64,000 bases of DNA, taken from Pseudomonas sp. Irchel s3f7. GTDB lineage: Bacteria; Pseudomonadota; Gammaproteobacteria; Pseudomonadales; Pseudomonadaceae. Shown in pieces: positions 1 to 9,322 of this stretch. A program made the position numbers and the translations under genes. The notes beneath the pieces were generated by a model. That model was not told where the DNA came from. It saw only the letters and a program-made list of their open reading frames with translations, and did not search any database. Positions within the stretch are counted from its first letter, which is position 1; the number at the start of each line of letters is the position of its first letter. Location of the stretch: positions 116,949 to 180,948 of the forward strand of contig NZ_FYDO01000010.1 in the NCBI RefSeq assembly GCF_900187615.1. Reading direction: 5' to 3'.

Positions 1-1134
1 GTTTGCGCTGCGCTCTACCGCTCGCCCTCGGTCCTCGATCCAGACCCAATGACCCGCGCCATGGCGCACACGGTACTCGACCTGATAATCCTCGCTGCGC
101 CCCTTCAAATGCTCGACCAGTGCTCGCCGCAGGGCCGGAAGGTCGTCGGGGTGCAAGCGCGGCTTGAGGTGGCGTAGCATCGCGGTCACGTGATCGGGCT
201 CGAGCCCGAACAACTCTTGAATCTGCGTGTGATGCACTTCATCGGTTTGCAGGTTCCAGTCCCACAACCCGAGTTCGCTGGCTTTCAAGGCCAGCGCCAG
301 ACGCGCCTCACTTTTGCTAAAGGCCTGATTGGCCGCGTCCAGCTCCAGGCTGCGCTGGGCGACACGGCTTTCCAGTTCGATCTGAATCTGCCGCAGTTCA
401 TCCTCGGCCCGTCGGCGCTGGTCGATTTCCTGGGCCAGCTTCTGATTGAGTTGGTCGCTGTCGTTTTGAGCCTGCTGCAAATGCTCGATCAGCGCCTGGT
501 TCTGAAAACGCCGTAACAGTCCACGATCGATCACCCGATTGACTTGCCAGGCCACTACGCTCAACGCGCCGAGCAGGATCAGGCCAAACCATCCCCAGCC
601 GTGCTGTTGTTCGTCACCGCCCCAAAACATATAGGCAATGGCCGGCAACAGGCAGGGCAAGACAAAGGACAGGAAGGCCGGCAAGCTGACCGCGTAGGCC
701 ACGCTGGCCGAGAGCGCTGCGGCACCGATCAGGCCGAACACCCAGGCTTGCTGGATGAAGTTATCGGCCGGTACCAGGGCGATACCGGCGCCGGCCAGGG
801 TCAGCCCGGTCAGGCCCGAACCGAGCAAGAACATGCGACGCCAGATTGGATTGGCCTGACGGTGAGGAATGGCCGAGTCAAAAGCGGCGACCTGAATGAC
901 CCGCAGGGCCACCAGCGACAACAACCAGATCAACCACACACTGACCAGAAAATAGCGCTGCGGGCTCCAGAGCAATCCGGCACACACCAGGCCATTGATC
1001 AGCATGAACAAAGTGGGCAACAAGGAACCCTGATACAGCAGGCGCGTGCGTTCGACCGCCATTTCCAGGACGTACTGTTTGCGGATAACCCGGGGCTCCA
1101 CAGTGGGGCCCGACAGGTCGGAGCTGAGGGTCAT
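1..1134 (-). CDS. Membrane PAS-domain sensor protein, probably a GGDEF/EAL c-di-GMP enzyme (C-terminus beyond window)
   Basis: The gene enters at its ATG (complement 1132-1134) and runs off the left edge, so only 378 codons are visible. Residues about 35-190 form several hydrophobic helices (membrane sensor module). A charged coiled coil follows (about 205-265), then a PAS fold starting near GLWDWNLQTDEVHH with the typical RLHPDDLPAL and HWVWIEDRG segments. No catalytic domain is inside the window. In Pseudomonas a GGDEF/EAL protein of this layout lies beside uvrD, so a c-di-GMP turnover output is inferred from context; a histidine kinase output cannot be excluded. It diverges from uvrD with a 256-bp gap. 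Confidence 0.65.
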   Translation of the reverse strand, partial: MTLSSDLSGPTVEPRVIRKQYVLEMAVERTRLLYQGSLLPTLFMLINGLVCAGLLWSPQRYFLVSVWLIWLLSLVALRVIQVAAFDSAIPHRQANPIWRRMFLLGSGLTGLTLAGAGIALVPADNFIQQAWVFGLIGAAALSASVAYAVSLPAFLSFVLPCLLPAIAYMFWGGDEQQHGWGWFGLILLGALSVVAWQVNRVIDRGLLRRFQNQALIEHLQQAQNDSDQLNQKLAQEIDQRRRAEDELRQIQIELESRVAQRSLELDAANQAFSKSEARLALALKASELGLWDWNLQTDEVHHTQIQELFGLEPDHVTAMLRHLKPRLHPDDLPALRRALVEHLKGRSEDYQVEYRVRHGAGHWVWIEDRGRAVERSAN

Positions 1135-1390
1135 AGGCAATGTTCTTGTTCTTATAATGATGAGCATGGGCCCGAAACGTCGACGGAGCATACACAAGCA
1201 GGGGCCTGGACCAAACTGCATCTGATCAATAATTCGCCAAAATTCTCGCCCCCCGATCCCCCTGAAAAGACCATGAGCGTGTCCCGTCAACGCTTGCGGC
1301 CAATGACTGACCGGTCGTCCCGAACGATCTTTCATCGGCAAAAGCGAAGCGAAGTTTGCCCGGTGTGTCGCCGCCCCCTAGAATGCCCCG

Positions 1391-3574
1391 ATGCGCGATG
1401 ATCTCTCCCTTCTGCTGAACTCCCTCAACGATGCCCAACGCCAGGCCGTAGCTGCCTCCGTGGGTCGTCAGTTGGTCCTGGCCGGTGCTGGTTCCGGTAA
1501 AACCCGAGTGCTGGTGCACCGTATCGCCTGGTTGATCCAGGTCGAAAACGCCTCGCCCCACTCCATCCTGTCGGTGACCTTCACCAACAAGGCCGCTGCC
1601 GAGATGCGTCATCGCATCGAGCAGTTGATGGGTATCAACCCGGCCGGCATGTGGGTCGGCACCTTCCACGGCCTGGCGCACCGCTTGCTGCGGGCGCACT
1701 GGCAGGAAGCCGGCCTGAGCCAGACCTTCCAGATTCTTGACAGCGACGACCAGCAACGCCTGGTCAAGCGGGTGATCCGCGAACTGGGTCTGGACGAGCA
1801 ACGCTGGCCGGCCCGACAGGCCCAATGGTTCATCAACGGGCAGAAAGACGAAGGTCTGCGCCCGCAACACATTCAAGCCAGCGGCGATCTGTTCCTGGCC
1901 ACCATGCGCAGCATCTATGAAGCCTACGAGGCCGCGTGCCTGCGTGCGGGCGTCATCGATTTCTCCGAATTGCTGTTGCGCGCCCTCGACCTGTGGCGCG
2001 ATCACCCAGGCCTGCTGGCGCACTATCAGAAACGCTTCCGGCACATTCTGGTCGACGAGTTCCAGGACACCAACGCCGTGCAGTACGCCTGGTTGCGCCT
2101 GCTGGCCAAAGGTGGCGACAGCCTCATGGTGGTCGGCGACGACGATCAGTCGATCTACGGCTGGCGTGGCGCGAAAATCGAGAACATCTACCAGTATTCC
2201 GACGACTTCCCGGATGCCGAGACCATTCGTCTGGAGCAGAACTACCGCTCTACGGCCGGCATTCTCAAAGCCGCCAACGCCCTGATCGCCAACAACACTG
2301 GCCGCATGGGCAAAGAACTGTGGACCGATGGCGGCGACGGCGAAGCGATCAACCTGTACGCCGCGTTCAATGAACACGACGAAGCTCGTTACGTTGTCGA
2401 AACCATCGAAAGTGCGCTGAAAACCGGACTTTCCCGTAGCGATATCGCGATTTTGTACCGCTCCAACGCCCAATCGCGCGTTTTGGAAGAAGCCTTGCTG
2501 CGCGAGCGCATTCCGTACCGCATTTATGGCGGTCAGCGCTTCTTCGAACGGGCGGAAATCAAAAACGCCATGGCCTATATGCGCCTGCTCGAAGGCCGGG
2601 GCAACGATGCCGCGCTTGAGCGAGTGATCAACGTGCCAGCCCGTGGCATTGGCGAAAAAACCGTCGAGGCTATTCGCGATCATGCCCGTCATAGCGATGT
2701 GTCGATGTGGGAAGCGATGCGCTTGCTGGTGGCCAATAAGGGCCTGACCGGTCGTGCAGCGGGTGCCCTGGGCGCCTTTATCGAGCTGATCGAAAACCTC
2801 GCCGCCAAGTGCATGGACATGCCGCTGCACCTGATGACCCAGACGGTCATCGAGCAGTCTGGCCTGATTGCCTACCACGAAGCGGAAAAAGGCGAGAAAG
2901 GCCAGGCCCGGGTAGAAAACCTTGAGGAACTGGTCAGCGCCGCGCGCAACTTTGAGAACAGCGAAGAGGACGAAGACCTGACGCCACTGGCGGCGTTCCT
3001 CGGTCATGCGTCGCTGGAGGCCGGTGATACCCAGGCCGACGAGCACGAAGACAGCATTCAGTTGATGACCCTGCACAGCGCCAAAGGCCTGGAATTCCCC
3101 TACGTGTTCCTCGTCGGCATGGAAGAAGGCCTGTTCCCGCACAAGATGAGCCTGGAAGAACCCGGCCGTCTTGAAGAGGAACGTCGCTTGGCCTACGTCG
3201 GCATTACCCGGGCCATGCAGAACCTGGTGATGACTTATGCTGAAACCAGACGCCTGTACGGCAGTGAAACCTACAACAAGGTCTCACGCTTCGTACGCGA
3301 AGTGCCGAAAGGTCTGATTCAGGAAGTAAGGCTTTCCAATAGCGTCAGTCGTCCGTTCAGTGGCAACCAGTCGATGAGTGGCGGCAACCTGTTCGGCGGC
3401 AGTGCCATTCCGGATACAGGTTTCAGCCTGGGCCAGACTGTACGGCATTCGGTGTTTGGCGATGGCGTGATCCTGAACTTCGAAGGTGCCGGCGCTCAGG
3501 CGCGGGTACAGGTGAACTTCAGCGAAGGAAGCAAGTGGTTGATGCTGGGTTACGCCAAGCTGGAAGCCATATAA
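1391..3574 (+). CDS. uvrD: DNA helicase II UvrD
   Basis: 3'-5' superfamily 1A helicase that unwinds nicked DNA in nucleotide excision repair and methyl-directed mismatch repair. The 727-residue product has the family length. Visible motifs are the Walker A loop AGAGSGKT (31-38), motif Ia TFTNKAAAEM (63-72), Walker B DEFQDT (222-227), motif III QSIYGWRG (253-260), motif IV region RLEQNYRS, motif V TLHSAKGLEF and motif VI YVGITRA. The C-terminal extension ends in a short domain typical of UvrD rather than Rep. It stands alone between a divergent sensor gene and a REPIN. I saw no LexA-box palindrome in the upstream gap. Confidence 0.95.
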   Translation: MRDDLSLLLNSLNDAQRQAVAASVGRQLVLAGAGSGKTRVLVHRIAWLIQVENASPHSILSVTFTNKAAAEMRHRIEQLMGINPAGMWVGTFHGLAHRLLRAHWQEAGLSQTFQILDSDDQQRLVKRVIRELGLDEQRWPARQAQWFINGQKDEGLRPQHIQASGDLFLATMRSIYEAYEAACLRAGVIDFSELLLRALDLWRDHPGLLAHYQKRFRHILVDEFQDTNAVQYAWLRLLAKGGDSLMVVGDDDQSIYGWRGAKIENIYQYSDDFPDAETIRLEQNYRSTAGILKAANALIANNTGRMGKELWTDGGDGEAINLYAAFNEHDEARYVVETIESALKTGLSRSDIAILYRSNAQSRVLEEALLRERIPYRIYGGQRFFERAEIKNAMAYMRLLEGRGNDAALERVINVPARGIGEKTVEAIRDHARHSDVSMWEAMRLLVANKGLTGRAAGALGAFIELIENLAAKCMDMPLHLMTQTVIEQSGLIAYHEAEKGEKGQARVENLEELVSAARNFENSEEDEDLTPLAAFLGHASLEAGDTQADEHEDSIQLMTLHSAKGLEFPYVFLVGMEEGLFPHKMSLEEPGRLEEERRLAYVGITRAMQNLVMTYAETRRLYGSETYNKVSRFVREVPKGLIQEVRLSNSVSRPFSGNQSMSGGNLFGGSAIPDTGFSLGQTVRHSVFGDGVILNFEGAGAQARVQVNFSEGSKWLMLGYAKLEAI

Positions 3575-3584
3575 CAAGACTTTC

Positions 3585-3683
3585 TGTAGGAGCGAGCTTG
3601 CTCGCGAAGGTCGTCAACGATGGCGCGTTTTTCTTAATGAACGCGCTGCCCTTGGTTTTTTCGCGAGCAAGATCGCTCCTACA
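3585..3683. repeat. REPIN: two inverted REP sequences
   Basis: A REP copy at 3585-3608 (TGTAGGAGCGAGCTTGCTCG followed by CGAA) is mirrored by an inverted copy at 3660-3683 (reverse-complement form, one or two changes), with about 50 bp of non-repeated DNA between. This is the standard REP doublet of fluorescens-group Pseudomonas, mobilised in trans by RAYT transposases. It sits in the 289-bp gap after uvrD, where I saw no other gene. Confidence 0.85.
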
Positions 3684-3863
3684 GGGATCATTTCCTTCCG
3701 AACTAAATCACAAGTCCTACAGCCCAAAGTACACGGGCCCACTTGCGCCGACAGAGCTGAACTCAACCTGTCAGGCAAAAGCCGGAAACACTCTGCCGCT
3801 AGCCAGTAACACTTCACCTGTGCAACATGGCGCGCGTGCCTTCCACAAATGGGAATTCCCTTT

Positions 3864-4745
3864 ATGAAACGTTTTCTTAGCATCGCCATGGCGTTGTGCA
3901 TCGGCCTGACGATGAGTCTCGACGTCAATGCCGCCAAGCGCTTCGGTGGTGGCAAAAGCGCAGGCGCTGCGCCGACTCACCAAACCAGCCAGATGGCTCC
4001 TTCTTCTCCAGGCATGGGCGGCGCTGCGGCGACCGCTGGTGCTGCCGGTGCCGCTGGCGCCGCTGCCAAGGCCGGTGGCGCTTCGCGCTGGCTCGGCCCT
4101 CTGGCCGGCATCGCCGCCGGTGGCCTGCTGGCGTCCATGTTCATGGGCGACGGCTTCCAGGGCATGCAGATCTTCGACATCCTGATCATGGCGGTCATCG
4201 CTTTCCTGGTCTTCCGTTTCATCGCCGCTCGTCGCCGCAAGCAGCAGCCACAAATGGCTCCGGCAGGCTACGCGCCGCCGATGCAGCGTGAAGCTTTCGA
4301 ACAGAAGCCGGCTGGCGGTTCGATCTTTGGCGGCGCGGCAGCACCGGTCGCCGCTCGTCCGGTAATCAACGCTCCGGCCTGGTTCAACGAACACAACTTC
4401 ATCGAAGCCGCGCGCAATCACTTCCAGTCCCTGCAACAGCACTGGGACGCGAACGAAATGGACAAGATTGCCGAGTTCGTGACCCCGCAAATGCTCGAGT
4501 TCCTCAAGCGTGAGCGTGCCGACCTGGGTGACGGTTTCCAGTCCACCTACATTGATAACCTCAATGTGCAACTGGACGGTGTGGATGATCGCGCCGACAA
4601 GACCATCGCTACCCTGACCTTCAACGGTGTATCGAAAACTTCACGTTTCGACCAGGGTGAAGCCTTCAGCGAAAGCTGGAACATGGAACGTGCACAGGGC
4701 GAGAACCAGCCTTGGCTGGTGGCCGGTATCCGCCAGAACGGCTGA
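3864..4745 (+). CDS. Tim44-like domain membrane protein
   Basis: The product (293 aa from the ATG at 3864; a longer reading from 3849 is possible but puts five residues before the signal) has an N-terminal signal (KRFLSIAMALCIGLTMSLDVNA) and a Gly/Ala/Pro-rich low-complexity stretch. One or two hydrophobic helices follow around residues 80-120 (LAGIAAGGLLASMFM and IFDILIMAVIAFLVFRFIA). The C-terminal Tim44-like/NTF2-fold domain starts near PAWFNEHNFIEAARNHF. Bacterial Tim44-domain proteins are inner-membrane proteins of unknown role, perhaps lipid- or protein-binding. The gene is monocistronic, followed by a strong terminator. Confidence 0.85.
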   Translation: MKRFLSIAMALCIGLTMSLDVNAAKRFGGGKSAGAAPTHQTSQMAPSSPGMGGAAATAGAAGAAGAAAKAGGASRWLGPLAGIAAGGLLASMFMGDGFQGMQIFDILIMAVIAFLVFRFIAARRRKQQPQMAPAGYAPPMQREAFEQKPAGGSIFGGAAAPVAARPVINAPAWFNEHNFIEAARNHFQSLQQHWDANEMDKIAEFVTPQMLEFLKRERADLGDGFQSTYIDNLNVQLDGVDDRADKTIATLTFNGVSKTSRFDQGEAFSESWNMERAQGENQPWLVAGIRQNG

Positions 4746-4773
4746 TCCCCCTCCGCGCTTCACTTGCTGCAAT

Positions 4774-4800
4774 AAAAACCCCAGCCTCGGCTGGGGTTTT
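4774..4800 (+). terminator. Rho-independent terminator after the Tim44-like gene
   Basis: A short hairpin with stem AACCCCAGC / GCTGGGGTT and loop CTCG, preceded by an A-run and followed by TTTTCTATTT. It could also work weakly in the reverse direction. Confidence 0.9.
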
Positions 4801-4883
4801 CTATTTCGCGGTTGCATCTATAGCAAGCTACTGTATAAACCGCCCCATATAAACCGCGCCATTCAAGCAAGAGGATCCCGGAC

Positions 4884-5291
4884 GTGGAAGAAATCATCGA
4901 ACAACTGCGTGAAGCCAACGAACCGGTACCGGTCCCCTTGGAGCTGCCTGACGAAGACATGCTGGTGGAAATCGAGGAACAACTGTTCATCGACATTCCA
5001 TTCGTCTTCAGAGAGTTTCTGCTGACCGTCAGCGACGTGGTCTACGGCAGCCTGGAGCCGGTGACCGTCACCGACCCGCAATCTCACACCTATCTGCCGG
5101 ACGTTGCCGCCAATGCCTGGGATGCCGGCGTTGAACGCAGCCTGATTCCGATCTGCCAGGACGGTGACGACTACTACTGCGTCGAAGAAGACGGCACCGT
5201 GGTGCTTTGGCAGGCCGAAGAAGAGCTGATTGCCGAAGAAACCTGGGAATCGGTGTGGCACTGGGCGCGGGACGTCTGGCTGGAAAGCTGA
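4884..5291 (+). CDS. SMI1/KNR4 (SUKH) family protein
   Basis: A 135-residue acidic protein. Its N-terminus resembles SMI1/KNR4 proteins (EEQLFIDIPFVFREFLLTVS, with the typical short helix and 'FREFLL' segment), followed by a central beta region ending in EDGTVVLWQ and a Trp-rich C-terminal helix (WESVWHWARDVWLES). SUKH proteins often act as immunity proteins for secreted nuclease toxins, but this copy has no toxin neighbour, and similar single genes occur at this chromosomal place in Pseudomonas. Function is therefore unassigned. It ends 19 bp from the convergent antiporter gene. Confidence 0.75.
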   Translation: MEEIIEQLREANEPVPVPLELPDEDMLVEIEEQLFIDIPFVFREFLLTVSDVVYGSLEPVTVTDPQSHTYLPDVAANAWDAGVERSLIPICQDGDDYYCVEEDGTVVLWQAEEELIAEETWESVWHWARDVWLES

Positions 5292-5309
5292 TTCAGCCGA
5301 TGCCGGTGG

Positions 5310-7073
5310 TCAATGCCCGGACGACTCCTTGTGGTTGTCGAGTGTTTCCAGCAACGCCACCTGCATCCGCGTATGCACGCGAATGAACCAACGCCACAGC
5401 AGCGCCGCCACGGCGGCCGCGACGATGGCGATCAGCAGCAGCAACTTGTTGGTCGGCAGAATACTGGCCGACAAGGCTGCCAACAGCAGGAAGATCACCA
5501 GCAGCGACAGGATCGGGATCACTTCGGCGATCACCCTTCGCACTCGCTGCGTGTGGCGCCCGGCCATCTCCGGCTTCACGCCCATTTCCGCCAGCAACAT
5601 CGACAGCGCCTTGAGCTTGCGATACGCCGCGATCAGGAATGGCAACGACAACAACAGTGCACCGCCCCAGATCAGTGCTTTTTGCCAGCTCGGGTCGCTG
5701 ATCCAGGCTTGCACGTAAGCAGCCATGCGCTCGGCGAAGAATGCACCTGAGAAGAAGATCGCAATCACCAACGCCAGATTGACCCCCACCTGCAGCAAAA
5801 TCCGTCGAATCATCGACGCCAGCAAGGCGCCCTCTCCCTGCGGCTGAATGCTGCGCAGCCACTCGCCGTACATTCCCAGGACCCGTCCCAGGCGTTCGGG
5901 CATGACGTGCGCAAGCTTGATCGACAATGGATCGGCCGCGCGAATCAGATATGGCGTCAGCAAGGTGGTGATTACCGAGACCGCCACCGCCACGGGATAC
6001 AGAAAGTTGCTGGTGACCTGCAAGGTCATGCCCAACGCCGCGATGATGAAAGAAAACTCGCCAATCTGTGAAAGCCCCATCCCGACGCGCAGCGAGGTCC
6101 GTCCGTCGTTACCGGCGATAAAGGCACCGAGGCCGCAGGACAACATCTTGCCGAGCACCACGGCTACCGTAATCACCGCAATCGGCCAGGCGTATTGCAG
6201 CAGGATCTTCGGATCGAGCATCAGCCCGATCGCCACAAAGAAAATGGCACTGAACAGGTCGCGAACCGGTTCGATCAATCGCTCGATCTTCAGTAATTGT
6301 CGCGACTCGGCCATGATCGCACCAATCAGGAATGCCCCCAGCACCATGCTGTATTCGAGCTTGACCACCAGCAGGCAGAAGCCGAAACACAGACCCAGCA
6401 CCGTGATCAGGAGCATTTCGTTGCTGTCGAATTTGGCCACGTAGGCCAGCAACCGCGGCACCATCAAAATGCCGAGGACCAACGCAACGATCATGAACAG
6501 CGAGAGCTTGCCGACGGTGGAAAACACCTCGCCGGAGCTGACCGTACCGCTGACCGCGATACTCGACAGCAAAGCGATAATGCCGATGCCCAGGATGTCT
6601 TCGACGATCAGCACACCAAAAATCAGCTGCGCAAAACGCTCGTTCTTCAGCTTCAGGTCATTGAGCGCCTTGACGATGATGGTGGTCGACGAAATCGCCA
6701 GGATCGCGCCCAGGAACAGCGAATCCATGGTGTTCCAGTCGAACCAGCGACCGATCTCGTAGCCGATCCAGATCATCAGCACGATTTCCAGGAACGCGGC
6801 GATGAAGGCCGTGGCACCGACCTTGAACAGCTTGCGCAGGCTGAATTCCAGGCCCAGGCAGAACATCAGGAAAATCACCCCGAGTTCCGCCAGGGTCTTG
6901 ATGGTCTCTTCGTCGTGGATCAGCCCGAAAGGGGGGGTGTGCGGACCGATGATGAAGCCGGCGACGATATAACCCAGTACCACCGGTTGCTTGAGGCGAT
7001 GAAACACCACGGTCACCACACCTGCGATCAACATGATCACTGCCAGATCCTGGATAAAACTGATGGCATGCAT
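5310..7073 (-). CDS. KefB-type monovalent cation:proton antiporter (CPA2 family)
   Basis: A 587-residue integral membrane protein. Residues about 1-390 form a sodium/hydrogen exchanger fold with many hydrophobic helices and the typical GYIVAGFIIGPHTPP, FCLGLEFSLRKL and GVLIVEDILGIGIIALL segments. The C-terminal part does not show a TrkA-N/RCK nucleotide-binding domain as in E. coli KefB. Instead there are further membrane helices (for example VGVNLALVIAIFFSGAFF). The start is set at the ATG of MHAISF because AGGGAG lies 8 nt before it; the open frame continues upstream to 7430 but that part has no membrane-protein character. Substrate (K+ or Na+) cannot be read from sequence. Confidence 0.85.
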   Translation of the reverse strand: MHAISFIQDLAVIMLIAGVVTVVFHRLKQPVVLGYIVAGFIIGPHTPPFGLIHDEETIKTLAELGVIFLMFCLGLEFSLRKLFKVGATAFIAAFLEIVLMIWIGYEIGRWFDWNTMDSLFLGAILAISSTTIIVKALNDLKLKNERFAQLIFGVLIVEDILGIGIIALLSSIAVSGTVSSGEVFSTVGKLSLFMIVALVLGILMVPRLLAYVAKFDSNEMLLITVLGLCFGFCLLVVKLEYSMVLGAFLIGAIMAESRQLLKIERLIEPVRDLFSAIFFVAIGLMLDPKILLQYAWPIAVITVAVVLGKMLSCGLGAFIAGNDGRTSLRVGMGLSQIGEFSFIIAALGMTLQVTSNFLYPVAVAVSVITTLLTPYLIRAADPLSIKLAHVMPERLGRVLGMYGEWLRSIQPQGEGALLASMIRRILLQVGVNLALVIAIFFSGAFFAERMAAYVQAWISDPSWQKALIWGGALLLSLPFLIAAYRKLKALSMLLAEMGVKPEMAGRHTQRVRRVIAEVIPILSLLVIFLLLAALSASILPTNKLLLLIAIVAAAVAALLWRWFIRVHTRMQVALLETLDNHKESSGH

Positions 7074-7359
7074 GGCGTGGCGCTCCCTGGATGTCATTGA
7101 CCATAAGCCGACCGTAAGAACGGTCTGACTGAGGCGAGTAAAAATCTGCGTGCCGCGTAGGAATTGCCCTCGAAACCGGGCTTTTGGCAGGGTAACACCG
7201 CGACTTGAAGCAGAAAGGCGGTGCAATATATGGAAACAGATCGATTCGGCGTGACGGCGGACAGGCGCACGGCGTCCCGATAACTGTTGGTTTGAAAAAA
7301 CCGCTGAGGCACCCGCAGAGGTGCCCCCCTCAAACGTTGCCTTGCCCCGTGAGAATGCT

Positions 7360-7842
7360 ATGGAACCCGGAAACGCCCAGCTGTCGATGACGGTATTGAT
7401 GACCCCCGACATGGCCAATTTCTCTGGCAATGTTCACGGTGGCACCCTGCTCAAATACCTCGACGAAGTGGCCTACGCCTGCGCCAGCCGTTATGCCGGA
7501 CGCTATGTGGTGACCCTGTCGGTGGACCAGGTGATTTTTCGCGAGCCGATCCATGTCGGCGAATTGGTGACCTTCCTGGCCTCGGTGAACTACACCGGTA
7601 ATACCTCCATGGAAGTGGGCATCAAGGTGGTGACGGAGAACATCCGCGAGCGTTCGGTGCGTCACACCAACAGCTGCTTCTTCACCATGGTCGCGGTGGA
7701 TGACCAGCGCAAACCGGCCCAGGTACCGCCGCTGCAACCGGACAACAGCGAGAGCAAGCGCCGCTATATCCAGGCTCAGCAACGCCGCCAGATTCGTCAG
7801 GAACTGGAAAAGCGTTATCAAGAGATCAAGGGCGACGCTTAA
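7360..7842 (+). CDS. Acyl-CoA thioesterase, hotdog fold (YciA/BFIT type)
   Basis: Hydrolyses acyl-CoA thioesters. The 160-residue product has one hotdog domain with the HGG signature (GNVHGGTLLKYLDEVAYACASR), where the Asp and the HGG helix form the active site, followed by the paired strands TLSVDQVIFREPIHVGELVTF. A charged helical tail (about 125-160) ends the protein. The start ATG at 7360 has a GAGAA element in front; an upstream GTG at 7321 would add 13 residues without family similarity. It diverges from the antiporter gene (286-bp gap). Confidence 0.88.
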   Translation: MEPGNAQLSMTVLMTPDMANFSGNVHGGTLLKYLDEVAYACASRYAGRYVVTLSVDQVIFREPIHVGELVTFLASVNYTGNTSMEVGIKVVTENIRERSVRHTNSCFFTMVAVDDQRKPAQVPPLQPDNSESKRRYIQAQQRRQIRQELEKRYQEIKGDA

Positions 7843-7844
7843 AG

Positions 7845-7901
7845 CAAAAAAAGATCGCAGCCTGCCGCAGCTTGGAGCTACCGCAGGCTGCGATCTTTTT
7901 G
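7845..7901. terminator. Bidirectional terminator made of a dispersed repeat
   Basis: A long inverted repeat AAAAAGATCGCAGCCTGC (left) and GCAGGCTGCGATCTTTTT (right) separated by about 18 bp. It serves both the thioesterase gene and the convergent pdxY. The AAGATCGCAGCC core recurs after the lipoamide dehydrogenase gene, so this is a mobile or dispersed repeat acting as a terminator. Confidence 0.85.
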
Positions 7902-7912
7902 CCTAAATCTGA

Positions 7913-8785
7913 TTACAAACTGATCGACGTCGCTTCGAAGCGCACTCGCGGATGGGCAATCCGGTCCTGAGCGCGCACCAGTTCAAGCTCGTAACTGGCG
8001 CAAGCCTGGGTTTCCAGCAGTACTTCGTGCACCGCCGAGGCGGCAAACTCGAAGGCCGCCACCAGGCTGTCGCCCAACAGCACGCGGGCCAGGAACAACC
8101 CGGAAGTCAGGTCGCCAACGCCCACTGGCTGACGCGGAAACGCCAACAGCGGACGCTGTAGATGCCAGCTGCCTTCAGCCGTCACCAGCAGCATTTCAAA
8201 GACATCCGAGGATTTGCCGGGATAATCCAGATGTTTCACCAACACGGCCTTCGGACCACGCGCCAACAGCGCTCGGGCCATCGCCAGGCAATCGAACAGC
8301 GACTGCGGCTTGCGCCCCGAGAAACTATCCAGTTCCAGTTGATTCGGGCACATGAAGTCCGCCACGGCAGCGGCTTCTTCCAGCAGGAAGTCACTGACTT
8401 CGGCCGGCACACTGCAGCCCTTCTCCGGATGGCCCATGACCGGATCACACAAGTACAGCGCCTTGGGATTCATCGCCTTGATCCGCGCCACACCCGTCAG
8501 AATCGCCCGGCCCTGGGCCGCACTGCCAAGATAACCGGAGAGTACGGCATCGCAGTTGCCCAGCTCGCCAATCGCGGCAATGCCTTCGACCAGGTCAGGA
8601 ATCTGATGGGGTGCCAACACGTCCCCGGTCCACTGGCCGTACTGGGTGTGGTTGGAGAACTGCACGGTGTTGAGCGGCCACACATTCACACCGACCCGCT
8701 GCATCGGGAATACCGCGGCGCTGTTGCCGGCGTGACCGAACACGACATGGGACTGGATAGCGAGCAAATGAGGCGTACGTTTCAT
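7913..8785 (-). CDS. pdxY: Pyridoxal kinase PdxY
   Basis: ATP-dependent kinase of the vitamin B6 salvage pathway (pyridoxal to pyridoxal 5'-phosphate). The 290-residue product starts [21 protein letters not shown], the family N-terminus, with [15 protein letters not shown] shaping the substrate pocket. It has the phosphate-binding [15 protein letters not shown] segment near residue 222, where the Asp is the catalytic base. Length equals that of other PdxY proteins. It converges on the thioesterase gene and diverges from the DUF3301 gene. Confidence 0.95.
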   Translation of the reverse strand: MKRTPHLLAIQSHVVFGHAGNSAAVFPMQRVGVNVWPLNTVQFSNHTQYGQWTGDVLAPHQIPDLVEGIAAIGELGNCDAVLSGYLGSAAQGRAILTGVARIKAMNPKALYLCDPVMGHPEKGCSVPAEVSDFLLEEAAAVADFMCPNQLELDSFSGRKPQSLFDCLAMARALLARGPKAVLVKHLDYPGKSSDVFEMLLVTAEGSWHLQRPLLAFPRQPVGVGDLTSGLFLARVLLGDSLVAAFEFAASAVHEVLLETQACASYELELVRAQDRIAHPRVRFEATSISL

Positions 8786-8904
8786 GCGGTGAGTTTCCGT
8801 AAAACGATTGAAATTCTAGCCGCGCAGTATGCGACTAAACGCAGTCTGTACGACAGACCGGCGACGCAGTTAAGCTGACACTCTATTGTTGGAGCAACCT
8901 GTCG

Positions 8905-9318
8905 ATGCTGACCCTTGGAAATATTTTCGTGCTGATGCTGTTCGCCACCGCGGGCGCATGGCTGTGGCACAACCACGGCTTGCGCGAGCGGGCGCTGGAG
9001 CGGGTCAAGCAGCATTGCAGCAAACTCGGCGTCGAGTTGCTGGATGGCAACGTGGCTCTGAAAAAAATCGCGTTCATCAAAGACGCCAACGGTCGTCGAC
9101 GTCTGGGGCGTGTGTATAACTTCGAATTCACCGTGACCGGCGAAACCCGCCACAACGGCACCATCACCCAGTTTGGCGCGCACAGCGCGCACATCGAATT
9201 GGCGCCCTATCCTATGCCGCATGCAGAGACAGAAGCTGTCGTTGATGTGGTGAAGCCTCGAGCCGAAGTGATTGAGTTGAGCCAGTGGCGCCAGGAACAC
9301 ACCAAGTGGCGGCCTTGA
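8905..9318 (+). CDS. DUF3301 family membrane-anchored protein
   Basis: A 137-residue protein with one N-terminal membrane helix (LTLGNIFVLMLFATAGAWLW, residues 2-21) and a soluble domain. The latter contains the conserved WLWHNHGLRERALERVKQHC segment and a basic beta hairpin (RRRLGRVYNFEFTVTGE). This is the DUF3301 family of gammaproteobacteria; no function is known. An upstream TTGGAGCAA gives a plausible ribosome site. It ends 4 bp before the stop of the convergent CobW gene. Confidence 0.8.
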   Translation: MLTLGNIFVLMLFATAGAWLWHNHGLRERALERVKQHCSKLGVELLDGNVALKKIAFIKDANGRRRLGRVYNFEFTVTGETRHNGTITQFGAHSAHIELAPYPMPHAETEAVVDVVKPRAEVIELSQWRQEHTKWRP

Positions 9319-9322
9319 GCCG

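Noticed and set aside
1226..3142. Long minus-strand open frame of 638 codons
   Set aside because: Shadow of uvrD on the other strand; no motif, composition typical of antisense frames in high-GC DNA.
7074..7430. Upstream extension of the antiporter gene
   Set aside because: No conserved sequence; the internal ATG has a good ribosome site and starts the first membrane helix.
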